NCBI GenBank assembly: GCA_005882275.1 | Contig: VBAK01000116.1 | Coordinates: forward strand, 1 to 55,639 | DNA: 55,639 nt | From: Candidatus Segetimicrobium genomatis | GTDB lineage: Bacteria; Sysuimicrobiota; Sysuimicrobiia; Sysuimicrobiales; Segetimicrobiaceae | Reading direction: 5' to 3' | Shown: positions 23,399-31,407 of the stretch, in pieces | Layout: each line of letters begins with the position of its first letter | How positions within the stretch are numbered: position 1 is the first letter of the stretch | Translations under genes and position numbers: made by a program | Notes under the pieces: model-generated | The model's database searches: none | Told to the model about the DNA's origin: nothing | What the model saw: the letters and a program-made list of their open reading frames with translations, nothing else

Positions 23399-24480
23399 GG
23401 GCGAAGCGCCCCCACCGCCTGCCGCGCGCCGCCGCCCGCGTAGACCGCCGCCCACTCCTGGCGGACGTGGGCCCAGGTGTACCGCTCCGCCTCCTGCCGC
23501 GCCCGGCGCGCCAGGGCGGACGCGCGGCCGGGGGTGTCCAGCAGCGTCATCGCGGCATCGGCCATCGCGCCGGGATCTCCGGGCGGAACGACCAGACCGG
23601 TCTCGCCGTCGCGCACCAGCGCGGCGAGATCGCCGACCGCCGTGGAGACGACCGGGAGCCCCGCGGCGAACGCTTCGAGCACCGACACCGGCTGGTTGTC
23701 GACCACGGAGGAGTTGAGGAAGATGTCGGCGCCGTCGTACAGGCGGGGCATGTCCGCGGGCTCGACGCGCCCGGTGAACCGGATCCCCGCGACGCCGAGC
23801 GAGGCGGCCAGCCGGCGAAGCCGGTCCTCCTCGGGGCCGTATCCCGCGACGGTCAGGGTCGCGTCCGGACGGCGCGCCTTCACGCGGGCGAATGCCTCGA
23901 GGGTATTGTCGACCCGGTAATAGCGGTCGAGGTTGCGGGTGGAGAGGAACTGGGGGCGCAGGGGCGGCCGCTCCCTGTAGTGGAACCGGGACGTGTCCAC
24001 GACGTTGCGGATCACATGGGTCCGGTAGCCGTGCCGGGCAAAGACCTCGCGCAGGTACTCCGACGGGACGACGATCTCGTGCGGCAGGCGCAGCCAGGGA
24101 TGCACGAGCAGGCCCCACCGCGCCAGATGGTCCGCGGCTTCCCCGCTGTGGTAGTTCAGCACCACGCGCTTTCCGAACGCTCGCCCGGCCAGCATCGCCG
24201 GCAGCGGCGCGAGCACGAACGACCAGTAGGACGCGGAAAACACGTGAACCAGATCCGCCCGCCGGAGCCGGAGAAGGGAAGGCAGGTAGCGGGCCTGGTT
24301 GACCACGGTCCTCACATACCGGGCGCGCCGAAGCCAGCGGAGCCCCGGGGGGAAGCCCGGGTTGACCGGCACGAACAGGACGTCGTTGCCGTCACCCCGC
24401 AGCCCGTCCATGAGCGCCCGCGCCTGAACGGCCTGCCCACCCAGGATCTCCAGGGTCGGCGCGACGACCGCGATCCTCAC
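23395..24480 (-). CDS. Glycosyltransferase family 4 (tandem copy a)
   Basis: 361 residues from the GTG at 24480, again with a 4-base GTGA overlap with the upstream deacetylase gene. Same architecture as copy b: VRIAVVAPTLEILGGQAVQA, LNYHSGEAADHLARWG, STRNLDRYYRVDNTLEAFAR, FLNSSVVDNQPVSVLEAFAA. Most differences from copy b lie in the N-terminal (acceptor) half and the C-terminus (GGGARQAVGALRP), consistent with different acceptors. Cytosolic face of the membrane. Confidence 0.93.
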   Translation of the reverse strand: MRIAVVAPTLEILGGQAVQARALMDGLRGDGNDVLFVPVNPGFPPGLRWLRRARYVRTVVNQARYLPSLLRLRRADLVHVFSASYWSFVLAPLPAMLAGRAFGKRVVLNYHSGEAADHLARWGLLVHPWLRLPHEIVVPSEYLREVFARHGYRTHVIRNVVDTSRFHYRERPPLRPQFLSTRNLDRYYRVDNTLEAFARVKARRPDATLTVAGYGPEEDRLRRLAASLGVAGIRFTGRVEPADMPRLYDGADIFLNSSVVDNQPVSVLEAFAAGLPVVSTAVGDLAALVRDGETGLVVPPGDPGAMADAAMTLLDTPGRASALARRARQEAERYTWAHVRQEWAAVYAGGGARQAVGALRP

Positions 24481-25610
24481 GGGCGGCCCCCTCCGCCCCC
24501 GAGCCCGCGTCCGGGCGCGCCGTGGAGGCCGCGGCAGCGGGTGGTGAAGATGCCGCGGACCTGACAGCTCATCACCGCGGCGGAGAAGCGGCCGCGCGCG
24601 TCCACAGAGGACGTCTCCCACAACAGCGTGCGCGGCACGGTCAGCAGCGGGTGCTCCGCATCGCGGTGCCGGCAGGTGGTGTACGCGAACCGGTATCCCG
24701 CGGCGGCCACCGCGCGGACCGTGTCCCGGTTGAAGCCGCCCCCCGGGTACGCGAAGTGCCGGACCGGGACCCCGAGCCTGTGTTCCAGCGCCCGCCGCGA
24801 GCCGGCCACCTCGTCCAGCACCTTCTCCTCGCTCTCGAGCGGCAGCGCAGGATGGGTGCGGGTGTGCGAGCCGATGGTGATCCCCGCCCGGCACATCTCG
24901 GCGGCCATCTCCCAGGTCAGGGGGAGGCGCGCGCGGACGGCCCGCTCATCGATCTCGACGCGGGCGCCGAGCGCGTCGACCGCCGGCCTGAGCCGGTCCT
25001 GCGGAAACGTCGCGAGCAAGAGCCGGGTCAGCGCGACCGGGTCCCACCCGCCGCCGAGCGCCGCGGTCTCCGGCAGCACCATGCCCTGCCCCAGGAAGAA
25101 CCCGCGGAGGTCCCGCGCGGCGGAGCCATTCGCGGCGGCGGCCTGCGCCAGCAGGAGGTAGAGCCGGTCGTACAGCGGGATGGCCGTGGTCCCGACCAGA
25201 TCGGTGACCACGAACACCGCCGCGGGGATCCCCTTCTCCCTCAGGAGCGGAAACGCGTGGGTATACACGTCGCGGTAGCCGTCGTCGAACGTGACGGCGG
25301 CCAGCGGCCGGCCGCCCCCGTTGCCGCTCAGCAGCCGTTCTCCCAGTTCGTCCAGCGACACGAGCCGGAAATGTCGCCCCAGCCAGTCCAGGTGCTGCGC
25401 GAGCATGCGCCGGCTGATCATCATCCCGGGCAGGGCTCCGCCGGGGGGCGGGCCGGCATCCTCCACCACGCTGTGGTAGCCGAGCACCACCGGCCGCCCG
25501 CGAGACCCGGCCAGGCCGTCGATCAGCGCGTCGGCCCCGGTCCGCTCGAGCGCGCGCGCGATCCCGGCCTTGGCGAGGCGCCGCACGGCGAGGCGGTACC
25601 GCGGTTCCAT
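24477..25610 (-). CDS. Polysaccharide deacetylase (NodB homology domain)
   Basis: 377 residues. Carbohydrate esterase 4 fold with motif 1 TFDDG (107-111, catalytic base and metal Asp), motif 2 GSHTRTHP (metal histidines, about 237-244) and a later FAYPGGGFNRDTVRA. It removes N- or O-acetyl groups from sugars. No signal peptide is visible, so it may act on lipid-linked intermediates inside the cell or be exported by another route; the family in exopolysaccharide clusters often lacks a clear signal. In unit 2 between a CelD-type gene and the paired GT4 genes. Confidence 0.92.
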   Translation of the reverse strand: MEPRYRLAVRRLAKAGIARALERTGADALIDGLAGSRGRPVVLGYHSVVEDAGPPPGGALPGMMISRRMLAQHLDWLGRHFRLVSLDELGERLLSGNGGGRPLAAVTFDDGYRDVYTHAFPLLREKGIPAAVFVVTDLVGTTAIPLYDRLYLLLAQAAAANGSAARDLRGFFLGQGMVLPETAALGGGWDPVALTRLLLATFPQDRLRPAVDALGARVEIDERAVRARLPLTWEMAAEMCRAGITIGSHTRTHPALPLESEEKVLDEVAGSRRALEHRLGVPVRHFAYPGGGFNRDTVRAVAAAGYRFAYTTCRHRDAEHPLLTVPRTLLWETSSVDARGRFSAAVMSCQVRGIFTTRCRGLHGAPGRGLGGGGGRP

Positions 25611-25611
25611 C

Positions 25612-26751
25612 CTACCGCCCTCTCACCAGCGCCTGCACCACCACCTGGGGAAGCATCCGGCGCGCCAGCTTTCGCGCCGCCCGGTCGGCCTCGACCGCGC
25701 CCCGCGACAGCCGGCCGCGGAGGGACGGCGCATAGAGTTCCAGCCGGCGGAGCTCCCGGGCGTCCCGCGTCCAGAGGAACTTGTACGGCTCGTCGCCGTG
25801 AAGGAAATCGTACTCTTCGGCCCCCTCCTCGATCGCGCTCTTGATCGCGAGCGCCATGGTCACCAGGCCGACGCTGTGCCTGCCGTACTCCGGTTCGAAC
25901 CCGGACTGGTAGAAGTAGAAGCGCCGCCCATAGCGGAATCCGTAGAGCGCCGACACCGGGGCGCCGTCCAGGCGCAGGGAGAAGAGCCGGAGCCACCCGC
26001 GCTCGAGCGCGAGCCGCGAGGCCTCCTCATGGAACGCCAGGACCGCGGCGGTGGAGAATGCGGTCGATCGGCCCCCGCGGGCTTCCCAGCGCTTCCGGTG
26101 CAGCCGGACGACCTCCGCCAGCCCCGCCCTGCGCTCGGCGTCCGTCGCGGCGCGCTCGAAGCGGACCTCGAAGCGGCCCGCAAGATTCCGCAGCCGCCGG
26201 CGGACATTGTACCGGTGCTCGGCGCCGAGCGTGGCGAGATACGAGTCCCACGAGTGCCCGCCCAGCCGGGCGAACGGGCAGACATCGGTGCGAATCGCGG
26301 TGCCCGTCCACTCCCGCCCCGCCAGGCGGGCGGCGACCTCCGCGGCCAGGGAGGCCTCCCCGTTCACCTGCGCCAGTTCCAGCATGGTCCCCCGGCGCGC
26401 CAGATGGTCTGCGAGCGCCTCCGCGACATCCTGCTCCCGGCCGCGCCGGCTGATGATGTCCAGGTAGTCGGAGCCGATGCTCCCCGACCCCAGGAACTCC
26501 AGCGAGTGGAACAGGCGAAAGCGCATCGCCCGCCAGGGGCTGACGGCCAGCGGGGCCATGCCGGTCAGGCCGTCCCCGTCCCGCACCGCCAGCAGGCAGA
26601 GGTTCAGGCCGCTCCCCAGGTGCGTCCACCAGGTATGCAGCCACTCCCAGGTCAGGAAGAGGCAGTCCGCCCCGCTCTGCTCCAGGAGGTCGTTCCACTC
26701 GTGCCGGAGCGCATGGAAGCGCTCTGCGCTCTCGATCGGCTCGACGCGCAT
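25612..26751 (-). CDS. CelD/FemAB-type GNAT acyltransferase
   Basis: 379 residues, starting at the ATG at 26751 that shares one base with the flippase stop (TGATG). Two GNAT-like halves: EWNDLLEQSGADCLFLTWEWLHTWW near the N-terminus and, in the C-terminal half, VRLHRKRWEARGG, LRLFSLRLDGAPVSALYGFR and FEPEYGRHSVG. The group (BcsL/CelD) occurs in cellulose and exopolysaccharide clusters and is thought to transfer an acyl or aminoacyl group to sugar. A second member lies at 38104. Confidence 0.88.
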   Translation of the reverse strand: MRVEPIESAERFHALRHEWNDLLEQSGADCLFLTWEWLHTWWTHLGSGLNLCLLAVRDGDGLTGMAPLAVSPWRAMRFRLFHSLEFLGSGSIGSDYLDIISRRGREQDVAEALADHLARRGTMLELAQVNGEASLAAEVAARLAGREWTGTAIRTDVCPFARLGGHSWDSYLATLGAEHRYNVRRRLRNLAGRFEVRFERAATDAERRAGLAEVVRLHRKRWEARGGRSTAFSTAAVLAFHEEASRLALERGWLRLFSLRLDGAPVSALYGFRYGRRFYFYQSGFEPEYGRHSVGLVTMALAIKSAIEEGAEEYDFLHGDEPYKFLWTRDARELRRLELYAPSLRGRLSRGAVEADRAARKLARRMLPQVVVQALVRGR

Positions 26752-28286
26752 CAGCCGCTCACACCCGGCGCCCGTCCCGTCCCGATCTCCAGGCGCCCCC
26801 GCGCGATCAAGATGCCGAGGTAGACCGCCGCATAGACACCCGACACCGCCGCCAGGAGCACGAGCGGCGCGGTCCCCAGGTGAGGTTTGACCGCCAGGGC
26901 CGCCAGGGCGGCGGCGGCGGCGGCGGCGGAGACCTCGCCGAGGCTCCGCCAGGGCAGGAGCGCCGCGAGCGTCACCCCCATGAGCCGCTTGACCCGGATG
27001 AGCGCCAGGCTCTTGCCGATGACGCCCCCCGTGAAGGCGGTCGCCGCCGTCGCGCCGACCATGCCGAACGCCGCCATGCCCGCCGGCACCAGCACGGCGA
27101 CCAACCCCAGGTCGATGGCGTAGATGATCGCGATCGTCCGGGTGTCCGCGTGCACCCGCAGCACCCCGTCCGTCAGAAACGTGGTGAACAGGTAGCCGGC
27201 CGTAAAGACCAGAAAGATCGGGACGCTCGCCGCGTAGCGCGCCGTGAAGAGGAAGAGGATCAGCTCCCGCCCGGTCACCAGCAGGAGCCCGACGAGGGGA
27301 AAGAACAGCATCGCCAGCCTGCTGGTGGTGTCGTGCCAGATCGCCGCCACCGCATCGGGCCGGCGCGCCGTGAACGCCTCCTGCATCCGCACCATCATCA
27401 CGTTCGCGGCCGGGGTCAACACGAAATCGAACAGGGGAATCTGCAGGCAGCCGACCGCGTAGATGGCGAAGGTCGCCGCGTTCACGGATGCCGCGACCGC
27501 GTAGTAGTGGAGGTTGAGCACCAGCACCCACAGCACGACACCGAGCTGGAGGGGGAGCGAATAGGTGAGCTGATCCCGCAGCAGGCCTCCGGCGGGCCTG
27601 AGCCGGCCCCGGAACTCCCGCCCGAGATAGAGGAGCGCCGCGCCCAGGCGGACCGCGCCGAAGGTCACCGCGCCTGCCAGCAGCATGTCCACCCGTCTCG
27701 TGACGACCGCCGGGGCCACGAGCGCGACGGCGCGGAGCAGGTCGGACAGGCCGTAGGCCAGCGCGGCGCCGAAGTAGCGCTTGCGGGCCGTCATCACGAG
27801 TTCCAGCACCATGGACGGCAGCATGAACATCAGGTAGGCGCCGAGCAGCCCCGACAGCCCCGGGAGCGCGGCGTTGCCCAGCCAGCGCGAGAGATGCGGG
27901 CCCGCCAGCGCGAGCAGCCCCAGGCACGCCAGCCCGGCGGCGGCCAGCACCAGCAGCGCATTGGCCGTGTACCGTCCCCCCCGCCCCGGGGAGAACGGCA
28001 GGAAGTAGAGCAGGCTCTCGGCCATCCCGAACTGGGCGATCCCCGCGAGCGTCGTGTAGACCACGAAGAGCTGTTTGTACGTGCCGAACTCCGCCTGATC
28101 GAAGACCCGCGCCAGCACCAGCGGCGTCGCGAACGTCGCTGCGAACGCCACCGCCCGGCCCGCGGCGAGCAGGAGCACCGGCCCGGCGCCCGACCCGCCC
28201 GATCCCGCCGCACGAGCGCCGTGCGCCGTCGCGGCGGGCGCGGTCCTCCCGCGCTCGTCTCCCGGTATCGCCTCGAGGATGGACAC
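26751..28286 (-). CDS. Polysaccharide flippase (Wzx/PST, MOP superfamily)
   Basis: About 511 residues and 12-14 membrane helices. The open frame extends far upstream over the acyltransferase gene in another frame, so the start is placed at the GTG at 28286, 17 bases after that gene. Membrane part starts GPVLLLAAGRAVAFAATFAT; FGTYKQLFVVYTTLAGIAQFG and SYSLPLQLGVVLW-like segments are characteristic of oligosaccharide flippases. It moves undecaprenyl-linked repeat units to the periplasmic face, supporting a Wzx/Wzy-type pathway. Confidence 0.9.
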   Translation of the reverse strand: MSILEAIPGDERGRTAPAATAHGARAAGSGGSGAGPVLLLAAGRAVAFAATFATPLVLARVFDQAEFGTYKQLFVVYTTLAGIAQFGMAESLLYFLPFSPGRGGRYTANALLVLAAAGLACLGLLALAGPHLSRWLGNAALPGLSGLLGAYLMFMLPSMVLELVMTARKRYFGAALAYGLSDLLRAVALVAPAVVTRRVDMLLAGAVTFGAVRLGAALLYLGREFRGRLRPAGGLLRDQLTYSLPLQLGVVLWVLVLNLHYYAVAASVNAATFAIYAVGCLQIPLFDFVLTPAANVMMVRMQEAFTARRPDAVAAIWHDTTSRLAMLFFPLVGLLLVTGRELILFLFTARYAASVPIFLVFTAGYLFTTFLTDGVLRVHADTRTIAIIYAIDLGLVAVLVPAGMAAFGMVGATAATAFTGGVIGKSLALIRVKRLMGVTLAALLPWRSLGEVSAAAAAAALAALAVKPHLGTAPLVLLAAVSGVYAAVYLGILIARGRLEIGTGRAPGVSG

Positions 28287-28303
28287 CAAGCCGACCGGCG
28301 TCC

Positions 28304-29530
28304 TCAGCGGAACAAGGACTTCAACTTCAGGAATTGCGCCTCGTAGAGATGCCAGCTCAACACCGCCGCCCCCAGCGACCCCGCCGCCGCCACGGCCGTG
28401 AACAGCAGCTGGCCCGGCAGCTCGGACCCGGCGAGCGCGGGGACGCTCGTGGCGTTGACGATGTTCCTCGCGTACCACATGATCGGCAGGTGGAAGATGT
28501 AGAGACCGTAGCTGTAGCGGCCCAGCACTCTCAAGCCCGGATGGGCGAAGAGCCTTCCGGCCACGGTATCGCGCGGCGACGTCACCGCGATCGCCAGGAC
28601 GCCCCCATAGAAGATGGCCAGAAGCGTGAGCCCGAGGATCTGCACGGGGGCGTCGGTGGGCACCAGGCGGTGCCTCCAGTAGAAGAGCATCCCCAGGAGC
28701 CCCGCCGCCGCGGCCGTGGCCGGCGGCCCCCACTTCGTCAGGCGCGCCAGTCCCTCGGGCTCCCGGGCGAGGAGCGCGAGGAGGCCCCCGGCGGCCAGCG
28801 CGTCCATCCGCGCGGGCATCAGCACAGACGCCATCTGGACCACATGCGGCGGCGCCGCGGCCCAGACCGCCGCGCGGACCGCCAGGCTTCCCGCCGCCAT
28901 CCCCAGGCAGGCGGCCATGAGGGCGCGCCGCCCCAGCATGAAGACCACCCACGGCCAGACCAGATAGAACTGCTCCTCAACGGCAAGCGACCAGAGGTGG
29001 TTCAAGTCTGCCACCGGAGGCCAGCCCCTGAGCGAGATCAAGACGTTCAGGAGGTAGGTCCAGTACCAGATCTGGTCGTGCAGCAGCGACAAGTGATGCC
29101 TCCCGAACGGGGTCAGCCGCGGGAGGACGATGAAGACGAACCCCAGGAAGCCGTAGTAGAGCGGAAAGATCCGAAGGATCCTCCGCGCATAGAAGTTGCG
29201 AAAGTACCCGTCTCGTCCCTTGGCATCGTACAGGATGCCCGTGATCAGGAAACCGGACAGGACGAAGAACAGATCCACTCCCGACCACCCCGGCTCGCTG
29301 ACCGCGGTCACGATCCGATCCAGCCACACAGCCGGCCGGATGCCACCGAGCAGGAAGGAGTGAAAGACCAGCACCAGCAGGATCGCGATCCCCCGAACGC
29401 CGTCCAGGGCCGGGAGATGCATGCGGGAGTGCACAAGTCCCGCCCCCTGCCGCTGCGGCGGAAGCAGATCGGCACCGAATCCGGGGGTCGGCCGCCCCCT
29501 GGCGGCCGCCGTCGGCGTGACCGTACCCAC
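28304..29530 (-). CDS. Acyltransferase-3 family membrane O-acyltransferase
   Basis: Up to 408 residues; the first ~36 (GTG at 29530) are poorly supported and the ATG at 29422 begins the usual sequence HLPALDGVRGIAILLVLVFH, whose histidine pair region is the acyl-transfer motif. GVDLFFVLSGFLITGILYDAKGR, FYARRILRIFPLYYGFL and LWSLAVEEQFYLVWPW are diagnostic. About 10 membrane helices. It acetylates or acylates sugars of the exported polymer or lipid-linked unit. Second gene of unit 2. Confidence 0.92.
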   Translation of the reverse strand: MGTVTPTAAARGRPTPGFGADLLPPQRQGAGLVHSRMHLPALDGVRGIAILLVLVFHSFLLGGIRPAVWLDRIVTAVSEPGWSGVDLFFVLSGFLITGILYDAKGRDGYFRNFYARRILRIFPLYYGFLGFVFIVLPRLTPFGRHHLSLLHDQIWYWTYLLNVLISLRGWPPVADLNHLWSLAVEEQFYLVWPWVVFMLGRRALMAACLGMAAGSLAVRAAVWAAAPPHVVQMASVLMPARMDALAAGGLLALLAREPEGLARLTKWGPPATAAAAGLLGMLFYWRHRLVPTDAPVQILGLTLLAIFYGGVLAIAVTSPRDTVAGRLFAHPGLRVLGRYSYGLYIFHLPIMWYARNIVNATSVPALAGSELPGQLLFTAVAAAGSLGAAVLSWHLYEAQFLKLKSLFR

Positions 29531-29624
29531 AACTTGAAGATAAACAGCGTCTGCCCGAGCGTAATCCGGTGATGACCGGCTGATGTGCCGGTGATTCCCC
29601 GTTCACCCCCCTCCTGCCCATCCC

Positions 29625-30548
29625 CTAGTCACGCCCGGGGGAGGCCGCCGCCTGCGCGGCCGGCGGGATCCCGGCGGTCTCGAACGTGGAGAGCCCGATG
29701 GTGCGCTTGCCGATCACCAGAGGCCGCAGGCCCCGCGCGCGGATGTACCAGAGGCTCGTCACCGGCTGCTGCCAGCGCCGCGCCGCTTTCAACCCAACCG
29801 GGTTGTCGCCCCGGACATACGAGTACACGCGCTCGAATCCGTCGGCCCGCAGTTTTTGAAAGATGGTGGAGCGAATCCTGCCATCGATCCCCCGGCCGCG
29901 CAGCGCGCGGCGCGTGTAGCCGTCGTAGAAGTAGGCTTCCCGGGGCCCCAGAACGAGATCCACGTCGCACTCAGGGATGTACGCGCGCCTGGTGGCGAGC
30001 CAGCGGCAGTGAACGATCTGGCCGCGGTCATCGACCCCGATGATGCAGCGGTCTTGGCGCCGAAACCGCTCGCGCAGGGTCTCCGCCGACCTGGCGCCGT
30101 CATATCCTGCCACCAGCCTGTCGATCTCGTCGGGCGAGGCCCAGGAGACGGCAATCCCAGGAGAGACGTCGGGATCGGGCACCGACCCGAACAGTTCGCG
30201 CGCGAAGAAGGCCACACATCCGAACTCCCCCAGCGGTGCGCTCACCTTGTGCAACACCCACAGGAGGAGGTGATACGCCCCGCCCGCGCGCAGCGCTTCG
30301 GCCACCCGCAGCCGGCCGGACGCCACCTTGCCCACGGCCTGGGTGACGGCGACCCCGAACACACGAGGCGCGGCGGCCGCCGGCAGGCCCGCCGGCATAC
30401 CGTCCTCCATGCCTGCGTCTACCGCTGCTTCCACCCGCGGGCTGTCGCTTGTCATGGCGTATGGACCATAAGCCGGGCGGGGGGAGTCCCCCAGCACGAC
30501 CGGGCCGACCCCCAATCTCTGCAGACTCCGGAATAGCCTCTTCACCAT
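29625..30548 (-). CDS. GNAT-family acetyltransferase
   Basis: 307 residues from the ATG at 30548 (MVKRLFRSLQ); an internal ATG at about 30455 is possible. C-terminal GNAT fold: IAVSWASPDEIDRLVAGYDG, GYTRRALRGRGIDGRIRSTIF (acetyl-CoA loop) and FERVYSYVRGDNPVGLKAARRW. The N-terminal ~90 residues include a hydrophobic stretch (YHLLLWVLHKVSAPLGEFG) without a known domain. First gene of unit 2, 57 bases after the expected transcription start of the tandem-dyad promoter. Likely N- or O-acylates a sugar or aminoacyl substituent. Confidence 0.82.
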   Translation of the reverse strand: MVKRLFRSLQRLGVGPVVLGDSPRPAYGPYAMTSDSPRVEAAVDAGMEDGMPAGLPAAAAPRVFGVAVTQAVGKVASGRLRVAEALRAGGAYHLLLWVLHKVSAPLGEFGCVAFFARELFGSVPDPDVSPGIAVSWASPDEIDRLVAGYDGARSAETLRERFRRQDRCIIGVDDRGQIVHCRWLATRRAYIPECDVDLVLGPREAYFYDGYTRRALRGRGIDGRIRSTIFQKLRADGFERVYSYVRGDNPVGLKAARRWQQPVTSLWYIRARGLRPLVIGKRTIGLSTFETAGIPPAAQAAASPGRD

Positions 30549-30611
30549 GCAACCGGTGAAGAGCCCTCATCCGTGCGGAGAATCGCGCTTAAGGAGAATC
30601 TCCACCGACAG

Positions 30612-30677
30612 ATGATAAACGTGAGGATATGTCCGGGTTAGCAGGTGAATACCTGATGATCCTGCAGGAGAACCCTG
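30612..30677 (-). promoter_or_regulatory. Tandem-dyad promoter of exopolysaccharide unit 2
   Basis: Minus strand: dyad 1 CAGGGTTCTCCTG (30677-30665), dyad 2 CAGGTATTCACCTG (30655-30642, a perfect CAGGT/ACCTG repeat), 24 bases, then TATCAT (30617-30612). Dyad centres are about 22 bp apart. Same geometry as at 48593-48658. Confidence 0.75.
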
Positions 30678-30743
30678 GAGACAGACCGCCTTCCCTAACG
30701 GACGGCGCCTGTATCGGCCGGGGGATAGCACTGGAGCAATTAC

Positions 30744-30759
30744 CCCTGGTGATCACCAG
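30744..30759. repeat. 16-bp perfect palindrome CCTGGTGATCACCAGG
   Basis: Lies 19 bases past the methyltransferase stop, between units 1 and 2. As RNA it would form an 8-bp stem with no loop, so a protein-binding site is more likely than a terminator. Its half CCTGGTGATCAC recurs at about 48575-48587. Confidence 0.6.
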
Positions 30760-30777
30760 GAATAGCCCGATGTAACC

Positions 30778-31407
30778 TCAGGAGGATTTGACGGGCGTTT
30801 TGACGGCCGTAAGGATGACCTGGAGCTCGTCGATGCCGCCCACCAGATAGGCCAGGAACCGTTCGCCGAAGGTCTGGTGCCGGTCGAGGAACCACTGCAC
30901 CGCGCGGCCCCACGCGCGCTGCGGCCACGGCCAGTCTTCTTCGATCATGAAATACTTCAGCCGCACCCGCACCACGTGAAAGCGCGCGCGCGTATAGAAC
31001 GAGTAGGCGTTCTCGCCGTAATAATGAAACGACCTGAGCGAAAATGCGCGGCGGTGCGTCGGGTCGATCCAGGCGTAAGTCCCCGAGTAGTGGGGCGTTC
31101 GGATGAGCACCCGGCCGTCGGGCCGCGCCAGGCGCCAGACCTCCTCGAGGATCGTCAGCGGGGTGTCGAAATGCTCGAGCACGTGATTGAGGTAGATCTC
31201 GTCGGCGCAGCTCTCCGGCAGCGGATACGGCGTCGCTTCCAGGTCGTGCACGAGATCTACGCCCGGCTGGGCGATGATGTCGATGCCGAAGGCTCCGGGG
31301 ACCTTCCTGGCGCCGCAGCCCAGGTCGAGGATCACCGGCAGCCCGGCGGCCCGGCGGGCCGCGGCATACGCCCCGAGATCGGCACCGGTCTTCGGCAGCA
31401 TCCGCAT
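30778..31407 (-). CDS. SAM-dependent methyltransferase
   Basis: 209 residues from the ATG at 31407, one base overlapping the upstream stop. Class I Rossmann fold: motif I VILDLGCGARKVPGAFGIDI (25-44), then DEIYLNHVLEHFDTPLTILE and LARPDGRVLIRTPHYSG. The tail WFLDRHQTFGERFLAYLVGG is a substrate-side helix pair. It probably methylates a sugar hydroxyl or the product made by the adjacent PRTase-kinase-HAD proteins. Last gene of unit 1. Confidence 0.9.
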   Translation of the reverse strand: MRMLPKTGADLGAYAAARRAAGLPVILDLGCGARKVPGAFGIDIIAQPGVDLVHDLEATPYPLPESCADEIYLNHVLEHFDTPLTILEEVWRLARPDGRVLIRTPHYSGTYAWIDPTHRRAFSLRSFHYYGENAYSFYTRARFHVVRVRLKYFMIEEDWPWPQRAWGRAVQWFLDRHQTFGERFLAYLVGGIDELQVILTAVKTPVKSS

